Shown piece after piece: positions 34,190 through 43,677 of a DNA stretch of 64,000 nt. Every line of letters starts with the position of its first letter. Position 1 is the first letter of the stretch. The position numbers were made by a program, and so were the translations under genes. The notes under the pieces are model-generated. The model did no database searches. It saw nothing but the letters and a program-made list of their open reading frames with translations, and was not told the DNA's origin. The stretch is taken from the NCBI GenBank assembly GCA_018780805.1, contig JADMJD010000128.1:17095-81094 (forward strand), given 5' to 3'. Source of the stretch: Rubrivivax sp. Lineage in GTDB: Bacteria; Pseudomonadota; Gammaproteobacteria; Burkholderiales; Burkholderiaceae_C.

Positions 34190-36865
34190 ATGCGATCACC
34201 CCCGCTCTGGGCCTGGCTGCTGGCGTTCAGCGCGCTGCCGGCCGCCGCCAATTCACCCGCCACCCTGGCCGACTGCACGGCACCGGCGGTGCAGACGCTC
34301 GTGGCCCAGCCGGCCGCCGCGCCCGGTGCAGAGGCCCGCGCCGCCTGGCTCGACAGCCGCCGCCTGCGCTGGCCCGGCCAGCCCGAGGCCGGCCGCCTGC
34401 GCCTGCACCATGCCGCCCACGGCGGTCTGGCGCTGACGGCTGACGGTGCCGTGGGGGGTGCCGATGGTGCCTGGACGCTGCGTGCCGCGCCGCAGCCGGT
34501 GGCCCCCGCCGTGGCCCGGCGTTTCCGCTGGCTGGGCGAGGGCCGCGAAGCCACGCTGCCCCCCGGCACCGATCTGCGCCCTTTGCTGCGTGGTGAGCTG
34601 CTGCTGACCCGCGAAGACGCCCAAGGCCGCGTGCTGGCCCACACCCGCGTGCAACACGCAGCGGCGCTGGACGCGCTGTACCCGGCCGCCGAGACCGCGC
34701 CCGGCCTGGGCGTCACGCTCGACAGCACCGGCGCGCGCCTGCGCGTCTGGGCACCGACGGCGCGCACGGTGGCGCTGTGCCTGCACGGCCCCGCGCCACG
34801 CCTGCTGCCGATGCAGCGCGAGACCAGCACCGGCCTCTGGCAGGCCCGCGCGCGCGGCGTGCGCGACGGTTTTTACAGCTACGTGGTCGACGTGCACGTG
34901 CCGGGCCACGGCTGGGTGCGCAACCGCGTGACCGACCCCTACAGCATCGGGCTGGACAGCAACTCGCAGCACAGCTGGATCGGCACGCTGGACGACCCGC
35001 GCACGCAGCCGCCGGGCTGGCGCACGGCCCGGGCCCCCGCGCCGCCGCGCCACATGACGGACATGGTGGTCTACGAGCTGCACGTGCGTGATTTTTCGCG
35101 TGACGACGCCACCGTGCGCCCCGCCTGGCGCGGCAAGTACCTGGGCTTCACCGAGCCCGCCAGCGACGGCATGCGCCACCTGCGAGCGCTGGCCGCCGCC
35201 GGCCTGAGCGACGTGCACCTGCTGCCGGTGTTCGACCTGGCCACCGTGCCCGAGCTGGGCTGCGTGTCACCTGCCATCAGCGGTGCGCCCGACGGCACCG
35301 ACCAGCAAGCCGCCGTGGCCGCCGTGAAGGACCGCGATTGCTACAACTGGGGCTACGACCCCTGGCACTACACCGCGCCCGAAGGCAGTTTTGCCACCGA
35401 TCCCGATGACGCGCCCGGGCGCATCCGCGAGTTCCGCGCGATGGTGCTGGCGCTGCACGCCGCGGGCCTGCGCGTGGGCATGGACGTGGTCTACAACCAC
35501 ACCAGCGCCGCCGGGCAGGACCCGCGCAGTGTGCTGGACCGCCTGGTGCCGGGTTATTACCACCGGCTGAACCGCCAGGGCCAGGTGGAGCGCAGCACCT
35601 GCTGCGACAACACCGCGACCGAGCACCGCATGATGGCGCGGCTGATGGCCGATTCGGTGCTGACCTGGGCCCGCGACCACCGCATCGACGGCTTCCGCTT
35701 CGACCTGATGGGCCACCAGCCGCGCGACGCGATGCTGGCGATCCAGCAGCGGCTGCGGCGCGAGACCGGCCGCGCCGTGCCGCTGATCGGCGAAGGCTGG
35801 AACTTCGGCGAAGTGGCCGATGGTGCGCGCTTCGTGCAGGCCTCGCAGCTGGAACTCAACGGCAGTGGCATTGGCACCTTCAGCGACCGGGCGCGGGATG
35901 CCGTGCGCGGCGGCAGCGCGGGCGACAGCGGCGAGGCCCAGGTCACGCGCAAGGGCTACGTGAACGGCGGGGCCGATGCCACCACCGCAGATTTGGTGCG
36001 GGTCGGTCTGGCCGGCAGCCTGCGCGGCTTCCGCATGCGCACGGCCACGGGCGAAGAGAAGGCGCTGCAGGACATGCGTTATGGCGGCCAGCAGCCCGCG
36101 GGTTATGTGCGCGAGCCCTCGGAGGTGGTGAACTACGTCGAGAACCACGACAACCAGACGCTGTTCGACGTCAACGTCTTCAAGCTGCCGCGCGACGCGA
36201 GCACCGAAGACCGCGCGCGCGTGCAGATGCTGGCCGTGGCCGTCAACATGTTCAGCCAGGGCGTGGCCTACTTCCACGCCGGTGTCGAACTGCTGCGCAG
36301 CAAGTCCATGGACCGCAACAGCTACGACAGCGGCGACTGGTTCAACCGCATCGACTGGACCGGCCAGGACAACTTCTTCGGCACCGGCCTGCCGCCCGCC
36401 TGGGACAACCGCGAGAGCTGGCCGCTGATGGCGCCGCTGCTGGCCGACCCGGCGATCAAGCCCCGCCCGGCGGACATCGCCTGGGCCCGCGGGCAGTTCG
36501 AAGATTTGCTGAAGATCCGCGCCAGCACCCCGCTGCTGCGCCTGCCCACGGCCGCGTTGATCCAGCAACGGCTGCAGTTCCCCAACACCGGCCCGGCGCA
36601 GGTGCCACAGGTGCTGGTGGGCCAGTTGAACGGCGAAGGCCTGCCGGGCGCGGCCTTCCGCGATCTGGTCTACCTGGTCAACGTGGACACGGTGGTGCAG
36701 CGCATCGAGGTGCCGGCGCTGCGTGGCCGGCCGCTGGTCTTGCACCCGGTGCATCGCGCCGCCGCCACGGCGACCGATGCACGGGCACGCGAAGCCCGCT
36801 TCGACGCCGCCGCGGGTCTCTTCAGCGTGCCACCACGCACGGCCGTGGTCTTCGTGCGCGAGTGA
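34190..36865 (+). CDS. Secreted pullulanase-type alpha-1,6-glucosidase (GH13)
   Basis: A large exported debranching enzyme of 891 residues. The signal sequence ends near LPAAANS. N-terminal beta domains and a CBM48-like module ([17 protein letters not shown]) precede the GH13 catalytic domain: [30 protein letters not shown] with the nucleophile Asp (about residue 502), IGEGWNFGE with the Glu (about 533) and [10 protein letters not shown] with the third Asp (about 653). A C-terminal DUF3372-like domain follows. It should cleave alpha-1,6 branches in pullulan, starch or glycogen. ATG 34190 is in frame with a weaker TTG 21 bases earlier. Confidence 0.93.
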   Translation: MRSPPLWAWLLAFSALPAAANSPATLADCTAPAVQTLVAQPAAAPGAEARAAWLDSRRLRWPGQPEAGRLRLHHAAHGGLALTADGAVGGADGAWTLRAAPQPVAPAVARRFRWLGEGREATLPPGTDLRPLLRGELLLTREDAQGRVLAHTRVQHAAALDALYPAAETAPGLGVTLDSTGARLRVWAPTARTVALCLHGPAPRLLPMQRETSTGLWQARARGVRDGFYSYVVDVHVPGHGWVRNRVTDPYSIGLDSNSQHSWIGTLDDPRTQPPGWRTARAPAPPRHMTDMVVYELHVRDFSRDDATVRPAWRGKYLGFTEPASDGMRHLRALAAAGLSDVHLLPVFDLATVPELGCVSPAISGAPDGTDQQAAVAAVKDRDCYNWGYDPWHYTAPEGSFATDPDDAPGRIREFRAMVLALHAAGLRVGMDVVYNHTSAAGQDPRSVLDRLVPGYYHRLNRQGQVERSTCCDNTATEHRMMARLMADSVLTWARDHRIDGFRFDLMGHQPRDAMLAIQQRLRRETGRAVPLIGEGWNFGEVADGARFVQASQLELNGSGIGTFSDRARDAVRGGSAGDSGEAQVTRKGYVNGGADATTADLVRVGLAGSLRGFRMRTATGEEKALQDMRYGGQQPAGYVREPSEVVNYVENHDNQTLFDVNVFKLPRDASTEDRARVQMLAVAVNMFSQGVAYFHAGVELLRSKSMDRNSYDSGDWFNRIDWTGQDNFFGTGLPPAWDNRESWPLMAPLLADPAIKPRPADIAWARGQFEDLLKIRASTPLLRLPTAALIQQRLQFPNTGPAQVPQVLVGQLNGEGLPGAAFRDLVYLVNVDTVVQRIEVPALRGRPLVLHPVHRAAATATDARAREARFDAAAGLFSVPPRTAVVFVRE

Positions 36866-37456
36866 TCAGGCCCGCGGCGGGCGCTGCGCGTTCTTGGGCC
36901 GCCACGCGGTGCAGAACGTGTCGTTCGTCTCGAGGTAAGGCCCGCCGATGAGGTCGATGCAATAAGGCACCGCGGCGAAGATCCCAGGCACCGGCGGTGT
37001 GCCCTGAGGCAGGCCCTGCAGCGTCTCGGCGATGGACTTGGGCTGGCCCGGCAGGTTGATGACCAGCGTGCGGCCGCGGATCACGGCCACCTGGCGCGAC
37101 AGGATGGCCGTCGGCACGAAGGCCAGGCTGATCTGCCGCATCTGCTCGCCAAATCCCGGCATCACCTTGTGCGCCACGGCCAGCGTGGCTTCGGGCGTCA
37201 CGTCGCGCGGGGCCGGGCCGGTGCCGCCGGTGGTCAGCACCAGGTCGCAGCCGGCCACGTCCACCAACTCGCACAGCGTGGCGCTGATGCCGGCCTGCTC
37301 GTCGGGGATCAGCCGGGTCTGCCAATCGATGGGGTTCTTCAGCGCCTGGCCCAGCCAGGCCTGCAGTGCCGGGATGCCCTTGTCCTCGTAGACGCCGCTG
37401 GAGGCGCGGTCGCTGATGGACACCACGCCGATGCGCACAGGGTCGAAGTCACTCAT
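36866..37456 (-). CDS. mog: Molybdopterin adenylyltransferase (Mog/MoaB family)
   Basis: Adenylates molybdopterin before molybdate insertion in molybdenum-cofactor synthesis. The 196 residues show VRIGVVSISDRASSGVYEDKGIP, DLVLTTGGTGPAPRDVTPEAT (the TGGTG nucleotide-binding motif) and LVINLPGQPKSI, all typical of MogA. ATG 37456 lies two bases after the yjgA stop. The 3' end abuts the pullulanase-type gene with no spacer, tail to tail. Confidence 0.93.
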   Translation of the reverse strand: MSDFDPVRIGVVSISDRASSGVYEDKGIPALQAWLGQALKNPIDWQTRLIPDEQAGISATLCELVDVAGCDLVLTTGGTGPAPRDVTPEATLAVAHKVMPGFGEQMRQISLAFVPTAILSRQVAVIRGRTLVINLPGQPKSIAETLQGLPQGTPPVPGIFAAVPYCIDLIGGPYLETNDTFCTAWRPKNAQRPPRA

Positions 37457-37458
37457 GG

Positions 37459-38010
37459 TCAGGGGGCGGGCGGGGGGTTGATCAGCGGCCGCAGGAACTG
37501 GAACAGCTCGCGGTAACTCTTGGGCTGGCGCATCTCGGGCGTCAGCGCGGTGCTGTCGCGGCGCGCGGCGCGCACCAGGCTGCGCAGGTGTTGTGTGTCG
37601 GTGTCGGGGTGTTCGGCCAGCCAGCGGGTGAGCGCTTCGTCGTCGGTGATCAGCGCCTCGCGCCAGCGTTCGGCTTCGTGCAGGCGCCAGGTGTCGTGTG
37701 CCGAGCCCAGCTTGGCGGCTGCCACGGCCTCGCGCAGCGGGCCTTCGTCGACATTGCGCATCAGCTTGCCGATGTACTGCAACTGCCGGCGTTTGCCTTC
37801 GTGGGCCGTGGTGCGGCGCCACAGCGCGATGGCGTCGCGCAGGATCTCGGGCATCTCGGTGGCCGCCAGGCGGGCGGCCGAGAGTTCACCGAGGTCGCGG
37901 CCCAGGTCCTGCAGCGCCTGTGATTCGGCCTTGAGCTTGGTCTTGCTGGGGCCTTCGGGGTCGGCCTGCGGCGTGTCGATGCCGCGGTGGGGTGCTGCGC
38001 GTTTGGCCAT
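37459..38010 (-). CDS. yjgA: Ribosome-associated protein YjgA/DarP (DUF615)
   Basis: A 183-residue, highly charged helical protein of the DUF615 family, known as a late 50S ribosome assembly factor in Escherichia coli. Visible conserved stretches are SKTKLKAESQALQDLGRDL, RRQLQYIGKLMRNVD and SYRELFQFLRPLI. It is the first gene of the yjgA-mog unit and divergent from pmbA, with an inverted-repeat element between. Confidence 0.92.
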   Translation of the reverse strand: MAKRAAPHRGIDTPQADPEGPSKTKLKAESQALQDLGRDLGELSAARLAATEMPEILRDAIALWRRTTAHEGKRRQLQYIGKLMRNVDEGPLREAVAAAKLGSAHDTWRLHEAERWREALITDDEALTRWLAEHPDTDTQHLRSLVRAARRDSTALTPEMRQPKSYRELFQFLRPLINPPPAP

Positions 38011-38044
38011 GGGTTCTCAAGCGAATGTGGCTTTGCCACTTTGT

Positions 38045-38097
38045 TTGAGCCCCCTCGGGGGGCCGGACGCAGCGCAGCTGCGGCCCTGGGGGCTCAA
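38045..38097. repeat. Intergenic inverted repeat (10-bp arms, 33-bp spacer)
   Basis: Perfect arms TTGAGCCCCC (38045-38054) and GGGGGCTCAA (38088-38097) enclose a second GC-rich dyad around GCAGCTGC. The element lies between the divergent yjgA and pmbA genes. Its form resembles mobile intergenic palindromes common in Burkholderiales (impression, unchecked). Confidence 0.75.
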
Positions 38098-38146
38098 GGA
38101 CGTGGGGCCGATATCATAGGTGGCTGTGCTTCCGACCGGATTACCG

Positions 38147-39520
38147 ATGCCCGCTGACCGCCCCGACCATGGTTTTGCGTACCCGCGCGAACAGTTCCAG
38201 CAGATGGTCGATGACGTGCTCAAACGCGCCAAGGCACTGGGCGCCACCGACGCCGGTGCCGAGGTCTCCGAAGGTGTGGGCCTGTCGGTGTCTGTGCGGC
38301 TGGGTGAGCTGGAAAACGTCGAGCGCAACCGCGACAAGTCGCTCGGGGTCAGCGTCTACCTGGGCCAGCGCCGCGGCAACGCCAGCACCTCTGATTTTTC
38401 GTCGGCGGCCATCGCGCAGACCGTGCAGGCGGCCTACGACATCGCCCGTTTCACCGCCGAAGACCCGGCCGCCGGCCTGCCTGAGCCTGACGATCTGGCC
38501 AGCGCTGCCGAGGTGGCGCGCGACCTGGACCTGTTCCACCCCTGGGACCTGACGGCCGAGCAGGCCGCGGCGCTGGCGATGCGCTGCGAAGACGCGGCCA
38601 TGGGCGTCAGCAAGAAGATCAGCAACTCCGAAGGCGCCGGTGTCTCGGCCCAGCAGTCGCACTTCTGGGCCGGCAACAGCCGGGGTTTCCGCGGCGGCTA
38701 CGCCAGCTCGCGCCACTATCTGTCCGTCTCGCCCATCGCCGGCAAGGGCGCCGGCATGCAGCGCGATGCCTGGTACACGTCCATGCGTGATGCCACCGAG
38801 CTGGCCGCGCCCGAGGCCGTGGGCCGCTACGCCGCGCAGCGCGCATTGGCCCGGCTGAAATCACGCCGCGTGCCGACCTGCGAAGTGCCGGTGCTGTACG
38901 AGTGCACGCTGGCCGCCGGCCTGCTGGGGGCCTATGTGCAGGCCACGTCGGGTGGCGCACTGTACCGAAAGGCCACCTTCCTGCACAACAGCCTGGGCCA
39001 GGCCGTGCTGGCGCCGCACCTGGACATCAGCGAAGACCCGTTCGAGGCCAAGGGCAAGGCCAGCGCGCCCTTCGACGACGAAGGCGTGCGCACACGCGCG
39101 CGCCGCGTGCTGGACGCCGGTGTGGTGCAGAGCTACTTTCTGTCCAGCTACTCGGCGCGCAAGCTGGGCCTGCGCACCACGGGCCACGCCGGTGGTGCGC
39201 AGAACCTGCGCCTGACGAGCCGGCTCACGCAGCCGGGTGACGACCTGGACGCCATGCTGCGCAAGCTGGGCCGTGGCCTGTTTGTCACCGAGCTGATGGG
39301 CCAGGGTGTCAACTACGTCACCGGCGACTATTCGCGCGGTGCCGCGGGCTTCTGGGTCGAGGATGGTCGCATCGCTTTCCCGGTCGAAGAGCTCACCATC
39401 GCCGGCCACATGGGCACGATGTTCAAGGGCATCGTGGCGGTGGGCGCCGATGCCTACACCCAAGGGGGCAAGACCGTGGGCTCGGTGCTGGTGGACCGCA
39501 TGAAGGTGGCTGGCAGCTGA
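38147..39520 (+). CDS. pmbA: PmbA/TldE metallopeptidase regulatory subunit
   Basis: The TldE (PmbA) partner of the TldD/TldE heterodimeric peptidase that processes modified peptides (such as microcin B17) and CcdA. The 457 residues from ATG 38147 show FQQMVDDVLKRAKALGATDAGAEVSEG, LGVSVYLGQRRG, TRARRVLDAGVVQSYFLSSYSARKLGLRTTGHAGG and the C-terminal GAAGFWVEDGRIAFPVEE. The HExxxH zinc motif of TldD is absent, as expected for TldE. The frame is open from a GTG 27 bases earlier, but homology begins after the ATG. No tldD is in the window. Confidence 0.93.
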   Translation: MPADRPDHGFAYPREQFQQMVDDVLKRAKALGATDAGAEVSEGVGLSVSVRLGELENVERNRDKSLGVSVYLGQRRGNASTSDFSSAAIAQTVQAAYDIARFTAEDPAAGLPEPDDLASAAEVARDLDLFHPWDLTAEQAAALAMRCEDAAMGVSKKISNSEGAGVSAQQSHFWAGNSRGFRGGYASSRHYLSVSPIAGKGAGMQRDAWYTSMRDATELAAPEAVGRYAAQRALARLKSRRVPTCEVPVLYECTLAAGLLGAYVQATSGGALYRKATFLHNSLGQAVLAPHLDISEDPFEAKGKASAPFDDEGVRTRARRVLDAGVVQSYFLSSYSARKLGLRTTGHAGGAQNLRLTSRLTQPGDDLDAMLRKLGRGLFVTELMGQGVNYVTGDYSRGAAGFWVEDGRIAFPVEELTIAGHMGTMFKGIVAVGADAYTQGGKTVGSVLVDRMKVAGS

Positions 39521-39648
39521 GCCTGTGCAGGTGCCGCTGCCAGGGCGGCTTACGTGGTTTTGCGAAGGGGTAAACCCCGCCGCGTTGCCCGGGGCCCGTT
39601 CCTAGAATTTGCCGTCCGACACTCATCACCCATCGCAGGAGTTCGTCC
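39521..39648 (+). promoter_or_regulatory. dctP upstream region
   Basis: The 128-bp gap holds GGGG-taaa-CCCC (39567-39578) and a TAGAAT -10-like box (39603-39608) about 40 bases before the ATG of dctP. No clean -35 at 17 bp is visible. GCAGGAG (39636-39642) is a good ribosome site. Confidence 0.4.
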
Positions 39649-40728
39649 ATGGAACGTCGCAAATTCATCCACGGTGCCGGCATTGCCGGTGTGCTCGCCG
39701 CGGGCGCAGCACCGGCTGTGCACGCACAGGCCAACATCCGCTGGCGCCTCACCTCCGCCTTCCCGAAAGCCCTGGACACCATCTACGGTGCTGCCGAGGT
39801 GTTTTCCAAGTCCATCGCCGCGATGAGCGGCGGCAAATTCCAGATCTCGGTGCATCCTTCCGGTGAACTGGTCGGTGGTTTCGGCCAGGTGGATGCGGTG
39901 CAGGCCGGTACGGTGGAGATGGCACACACCGCACCGTATTACTACTTCGGCAAGGACCCCACGTTTGCGCTGGGCTGCGCCATCCCCTTCGGCCTGAACA
40001 GCCGCCAGATGACGGCCTGGATGGTGGAGGGCAACGGCCTGAAGCTGATGCGCGAGTTCTACGCCAACTACAACATCATCAACTTTGTCGGCGGCAACAC
40101 CGGGGCGCAGATGGGCGGCTGGTGGCGCAAGGAGATCAAGTCCCTGGCCGACCTGAAGGGCCAGAAGTTCCGCACCGGTGGTTTCAGCGGTCGGGTGTTT
40201 GAACGCCTGGGTGGTGTGCCGCAGAACATCCCCGGTGGCGAGATCTACCAGGCGCTGGAAAAGGGCACGATCGACGCCGCCGAATGGGTGGGCCCGTACG
40301 ACGACGAGAAGCTGGGCTTCAACAAGGTGGCGCCTTTCTACGGCTACCCCGGTTACTGGGAAGGTGGCCCCCAGTTGGACTTTTACGCCAACACCAAGGC
40401 CTTTGCTGCGCTGCCGGCCGAATACAAGGCCATGATCGAGGCCGCGTCTCTGGAAGCCGCCACGGTGATGCAGGCGCGTTACGACGCGCGTAACCCGGCG
40501 GCCCTGAAACGCCTGGTGGCTGGTGGCACCAAGCTGTTCCGCTTCCCGAAGGACGTGATGGACACGGCCTTCAAGGAGTCGATGGCGCTGTACGCCGACC
40601 TGAGCAACACCAACCCGGCCTGGAAGAAGATCTACGGCGATTTCAGCGATTTCCGCCGCGACCAGAACCTGTGGTTCCGCTTCACCGAAGCCGGCTTCGA
40701 CGACTTCATGCAGACGCAGCGCCTGTAA
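39649..40728 (+). CDS. dctP: TRAP transporter substrate-binding protein (DctP family, TakP-like)
   Basis: A 359-residue periplasmic binding protein of the DctP family, close in pattern to the 2-oxoacid binding protein TakP (GCAIPFGLNSRQMTAWM, then GNTGAQMGGWWRKEI, and GAAEWVGPYDD). The twin-arginine-like leader ERRKFIHGAGIAGVLAAGAAPAVHAQ suggests Tat or Sec export. It would deliver an organic anion to the DctQM permease encoded on the opposite strand downstream. The Arg in KFRTGG would pair with the ligand carboxylate. A strong bidirectional terminator follows. Substrate class is inferred. Confidence 0.92.
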   Translation: MERRKFIHGAGIAGVLAAGAAPAVHAQANIRWRLTSAFPKALDTIYGAAEVFSKSIAAMSGGKFQISVHPSGELVGGFGQVDAVQAGTVEMAHTAPYYYFGKDPTFALGCAIPFGLNSRQMTAWMVEGNGLKLMREFYANYNIINFVGGNTGAQMGGWWRKEIKSLADLKGQKFRTGGFSGRVFERLGGVPQNIPGGEIYQALEKGTIDAAEWVGPYDDEKLGFNKVAPFYGYPGYWEGGPQLDFYANTKAFAALPAEYKAMIEAASLEAATVMQARYDARNPAALKRLVAGGTKLFRFPKDVMDTAFKESMALYADLSNTNPAWKKIYGDFSDFRRDQNLWFRFTEAGFDDFMQTQRL

Positions 40729-40748
40729 TCCAGCGCTGCTCAGCAACA

Positions 40749-40778
40749 AAAAGGCCCCGCACTGCGGGGCCTTTTTTT
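40749..40778. terminator. Bidirectional intrinsic terminator between dctP and dctM
   Basis: GGCCCCGC-act-GCGGGGCC forms a strong stem preceded by A5 and followed by T7, so it can terminate transcription in both directions between convergent genes. Confidence 0.93.
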
Positions 40779-40818
40779 GTGCGCTGTGGCAGGCCCCGTG
40801 CGGGGGCCTGCGGGCAGC

Positions 40819-42600
40819 TTACTTCTTGGGCTGGTCGAAGCCCCGCATCGGGTCGTCTTCGCTGGCGGCCGGCGCGGGCGCGGGTGCGACGTCGCCCAAG
40901 GTCGGTGCCGGGGCTTCGTTGCCGGCGCCCATGTTCTGCAATTGCTCCATCACCGCCGCGTCGTCGATCTTGACGGTCTTGGCGATGTTGCCAATCACCA
41001 GTTCGGGTTTGGCGATGACCACCGCCACCATGATGAGCTGCAGCACGATGAAGGCGATCGAGCCCTTGTAGATCTGTGCCGTGGTGACGGCCGGGATGGT
41101 CTCGCCGGTGATGCGGTCCTTGTAGTCGCTCTTCGCAGCCACGCTGCGCAGGTAGAACAGCGCAAAACCAAAGGGCGGGGTCAGGAACGAGGTCTGCAGG
41201 TTCATCGCGATGATCACACCGAACCAGATCATCACCGCATCCGGCGGCGCGCCAGGGATCAGCTCGGGCAGGATCTTCTCGGCCACCGGCGCCAGCATCG
41301 GGATCACGATGAAGGCGATCTCGAAGAAGTCGATGAACATGCCCAGGATGAACACCAGGATGTTCACGATGATCAGGAAACCCATCGCGCCGCCGGGCAG
41401 GCTGTCGAACAGGTGCTCGACCCAGATGTGGCCGTCGGCGGCGTTGAAGGTGAAGCTGAAGACCGTCGAGCCGATCAGGATGAACAGCACAAAACACGAC
41501 AGCCGGGCCGTGCTGTCCAGCGCCTGCTGCATGGTCTTGAGCACCAGGCGGCGGCGCGCAAACGCCATCACCAGGGCACCGAGCGCGCCCAGCGCACCGC
41601 CTTCGGTGGGTGTGGCCACGCCCAGGAAGATGGTCCCCAGCACCAGGAAGATCAGCACCAGCGGCGGGATCAGCACGAAGGTGACCCGCTCGGCCAGCTT
41701 GGACAGCAAGCCGAAGCGCAGCAGCTTGTTCAGCAGCGCCAGGCCCAGGGCCAGGAACGAAGCGACCGTCATCGACAGGATCAGGATCTCGTCGTTGGGC
41801 GCGGCGTTCGGGCGCTCGACGATCTGCTTGAGCATGCTGTCGTGCACCTGCGACCAAGCGTAGCCGGCCACCGCGCAGATCGTCAGCAGCACCAGCAGCG
41901 AGACATGGCCGCTGGCGCCATTGCTCTCGCGGTAGATGCGCGCCTCCGGCGGCAGCGCCGGCACCCACTTGGGCTTGACGATGGCCACCGCGGCCACAAA
42001 CAGCAGGTACAGGCCCACCAGCAGCAGGCCGGGGATCAGTGCTCCGGCGTACATGTCGCCCACCGAGCGGCCGAGCTGGTCGGCCAGCACGATCAACACC
42101 AGCGACGGCGGGATCGCCTGCGCCAGCGTGCCGCTGGCGGTGATGGTGCCGGTGGCGATGGTGCGGTTGTAGCCGTAGCGCAGCATGATGGGCAGCGAGA
42201 TCAGGCCCATCGATATCACGGCCGCTGCCACCACGCCGGTGGTGGCCGCCAGCAGCGCACCGACCAGGATCACCGCGATGGCCAGGCCACCACGCAGCGG
42301 GCCGAAGACCTGGCCCACGGTTTCGAGCAGGTCTTCCGCCATGCCCGACCGCTCCAGGATGATCCCCATGAAGGTGAAAAACGGGATCGCCAGCAACGTG
42401 TCGTTCGACATGATGTTGAACACACGCAGCGGCAGCGCGCCGAACATGTTGGACGGGAACAGGCCCGCCTCGATGCCGATGAAACCGAACAGCAGGCCGG
42501 TGGCCGCCAGGCCAAAGGCCACCGGGATGCCGGTCAGCAAAAACACCAGCAGGCCCGCAAACAGCAGGGGCACGAAGTACTGGGCGATGAAGGCGCTCAT
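40819..42600 (-). CDS. dctM: TRAP transporter large permease DctM
   Basis: A 593-residue polytopic membrane protein of the TRAP large-permease family (sodium-driven solute:cation symport). Family signatures include LTGIPVAFGLA, IPFFTFMGIILERSGMAEDL, ASGTLAQAIPPSLVLIVLADQ, TPTEGGALGALGALVMA and NLQTSFLTPPFGFALFY. It is longer than typical (about 430 residues) because of an extra central segment (about residues 215-290) and a Pro/Ala-rich acidic tail after the last helix, features seen in the mannitol/chloroaromatic and TakP branch. ATG overlaps the dctQ stop (ATGA). Confidence 0.93.
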   Translation of the reverse strand: MSAFIAQYFVPLLFAGLLVFLLTGIPVAFGLAATGLLFGFIGIEAGLFPSNMFGALPLRVFNIMSNDTLLAIPFFTFMGIILERSGMAEDLLETVGQVFGPLRGGLAIAVILVGALLAATTGVVAAAVISMGLISLPIMLRYGYNRTIATGTITASGTLAQAIPPSLVLIVLADQLGRSVGDMYAGALIPGLLLVGLYLLFVAAVAIVKPKWVPALPPEARIYRESNGASGHVSLLVLLTICAVAGYAWSQVHDSMLKQIVERPNAAPNDEILILSMTVASFLALGLALLNKLLRFGLLSKLAERVTFVLIPPLVLIFLVLGTIFLGVATPTEGGALGALGALVMAFARRRLVLKTMQQALDSTARLSCFVLFILIGSTVFSFTFNAADGHIWVEHLFDSLPGGAMGFLIIVNILVFILGMFIDFFEIAFIVIPMLAPVAEKILPELIPGAPPDAVMIWFGVIIAMNLQTSFLTPPFGFALFYLRSVAAKSDYKDRITGETIPAVTTAQIYKGSIAFIVLQLIMVAVVIAKPELVIGNIAKTVKIDDAAVMEQLQNMGAGNEAPAPTLGDVAPAPAPAASEDDPMRGFDQPKK

Positions 42601-43208
42601 GAACGGATTCCTGCAGCGCGCTCGCGCTCGATCTGGGCCGCCAGCTCTTCGACGAACATCACGTCGTCGCTCTTGGCTTCGGGGTCGACGCTGAACGGCT
42701 CGGCGCGCAGGCCCATCAGAAAGGCGATGCGCTTGATCAGCTCCGACACGCTCTGCAGCAGCAGCAGGCCAAAGCCGGCCGGGATCAGCAGCATCACCGG
42801 CCAGCGGATCAGGCCGCCGGCGTTGGAGCTGACCTCACCGGAGACGTAGGCGTTCATGAACAGCGGCCACGACAGCGCGATCAGGATCACGCAGAGCGGG
42901 ATCACGAAGACCACGATGCCCAGCGAATCGATGATGGCGTTGGTGCGTTTGCTCAGGCGCGAGGAGATGAAGTCGATGCGCACGTGGGCGTTGCGCAGGA
43001 ACACATAACCGACGCCCAGCATGAAGACCGCGGCGAACAGGTACCACTGGATCTCGAGGTAGGCGTTCGAGCCGATGTCGAAGGCCTTGCGCATGATGGC
43101 GTTGCCGGAGCTGATCAGCACGGCGGCCAGCACCAGCCAGATCACGAGCTTGCCGATCCACTCGTTGAGTGTGTCGATCAGGCCGGAGAGTTTGAGGAGG
43201 GGGAACAC
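42597..43208 (-). CDS. dctQ: TRAP transporter small permease DctQ
   Basis: A 203-residue membrane protein with four hydrophobic helices and the DctQ motif region VFLRNAHVRIDFISSRLSKRTNAIIDSLG. It forms the membrane complex with DctM and scaffolds the transporter. The stop overlaps the dctM start (ATGA). The C-terminal tail (about 40 residues) is cytoplasmic and charged. A minus-strand TAGAAT at 43240-43245 could be its -10 box, 32 bp upstream of the start. Confidence 0.92.
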   Translation of the reverse strand: MFPLLKLSGLIDTLNEWIGKLVIWLVLAAVLISSGNAIMRKAFDIGSNAYLEIQWYLFAAVFMLGVGYVFLRNAHVRIDFISSRLSKRTNAIIDSLGIVVFVIPLCVILIALSWPLFMNAYVSGEVSSNAGGLIRWPVMLLIPAGFGLLLLQSVSELIKRIAFLMGLRAEPFSVDPEAKSDDVMFVEELAAQIERERAAGIRS

Positions 43209-43276
43209 GGGGGACGGTCTCCGGAAACAGGGACCGTGAATTCTAGGCAGTGGCGCGGGCCCGTCCCGAAGTTCTT

Positions 43277-43294
43277 ACCCGCATGGATGCGGGT
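43277..43294 (-). terminator. Hairpin after the DUF442 gene
   Basis: ACCCGCA-tgga-TGCGGGT forms a 7-bp stem between the DUF442 gene and dctQ. No T-tract follows on the minus strand, so termination is uncertain. Confidence 0.4.
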
Positions 43295-43314
43295 CAATCG
43301 GCCCTCGCAGGTGC

Positions 43315-43668
43315 TCAGCTGCCGGTGGCGGCCAGGTACAGCCGCGTGCTGCGCGCGCCCGAGCGGCAAAACGCCAGCACCGGCGGGGGCAGTTCGTCCA
43401 GCAAGGCAGCAAAGGCCGCGATTTCCTGCGGCGACTGGTAACCCCCGGCCACCGGCAGGAACCGGTATTGCAGGCCGGCAGCCGCGGCAGCGGCGGCCAT
43501 CGCAGCATCGGTCGGCTGGTCGGGCCCGCCCTCGAAGTCGGGCCGGTTGTTGATGACGCTGCGAAAGCCCGCGCGCGCCGCCTCGACCATGTCGGCCGGT
43601 GCCAGCTGGGGGGCCACGAAGACGGTCTCGGCGACCGGCCGGATCGGCAGGGCAGTGGGCTCAAGCAT
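43315..43668 (-). CDS. DUF442/BLH-type phosphatase-like protein
   Basis: A 117-residue protein of the beta-lactamase hydrolase-like protein family (TIGR01244/DUF442, a dual-specificity phosphatase fold). Conserved features are VFVAPQLAPADM, GFRSVINNRPDFEGGPDQP and the phosphatase loop CRSGARS (Cys and Arg intact). A role in sulfide or phosphate signalling has been proposed for the family; the substrate is unknown. It sits 10 bp downstream of yqeY on the same strand and is probably co-transcribed with it. Confidence 0.85.
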   Translation of the reverse strand: MLEPTALPIRPVAETVFVAPQLAPADMVEAARAGFRSVINNRPDFEGGPDQPTDAAMAAAAAAAGLQYRFLPVAGGYQSPQEIAAFAALLDELPPPVLAFCRSGARSTRLYLAATGS

Positions 43669-43677
43669 GCGCAGATC

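Noticed and set aside
34190..36865. Signs of recent horizontal transfer in the glycosidase pair
   Set aside because: GC content and codon choice look the same as the neighbours by eye; no flanking tRNA, repeat or mobile gene supports transfer.
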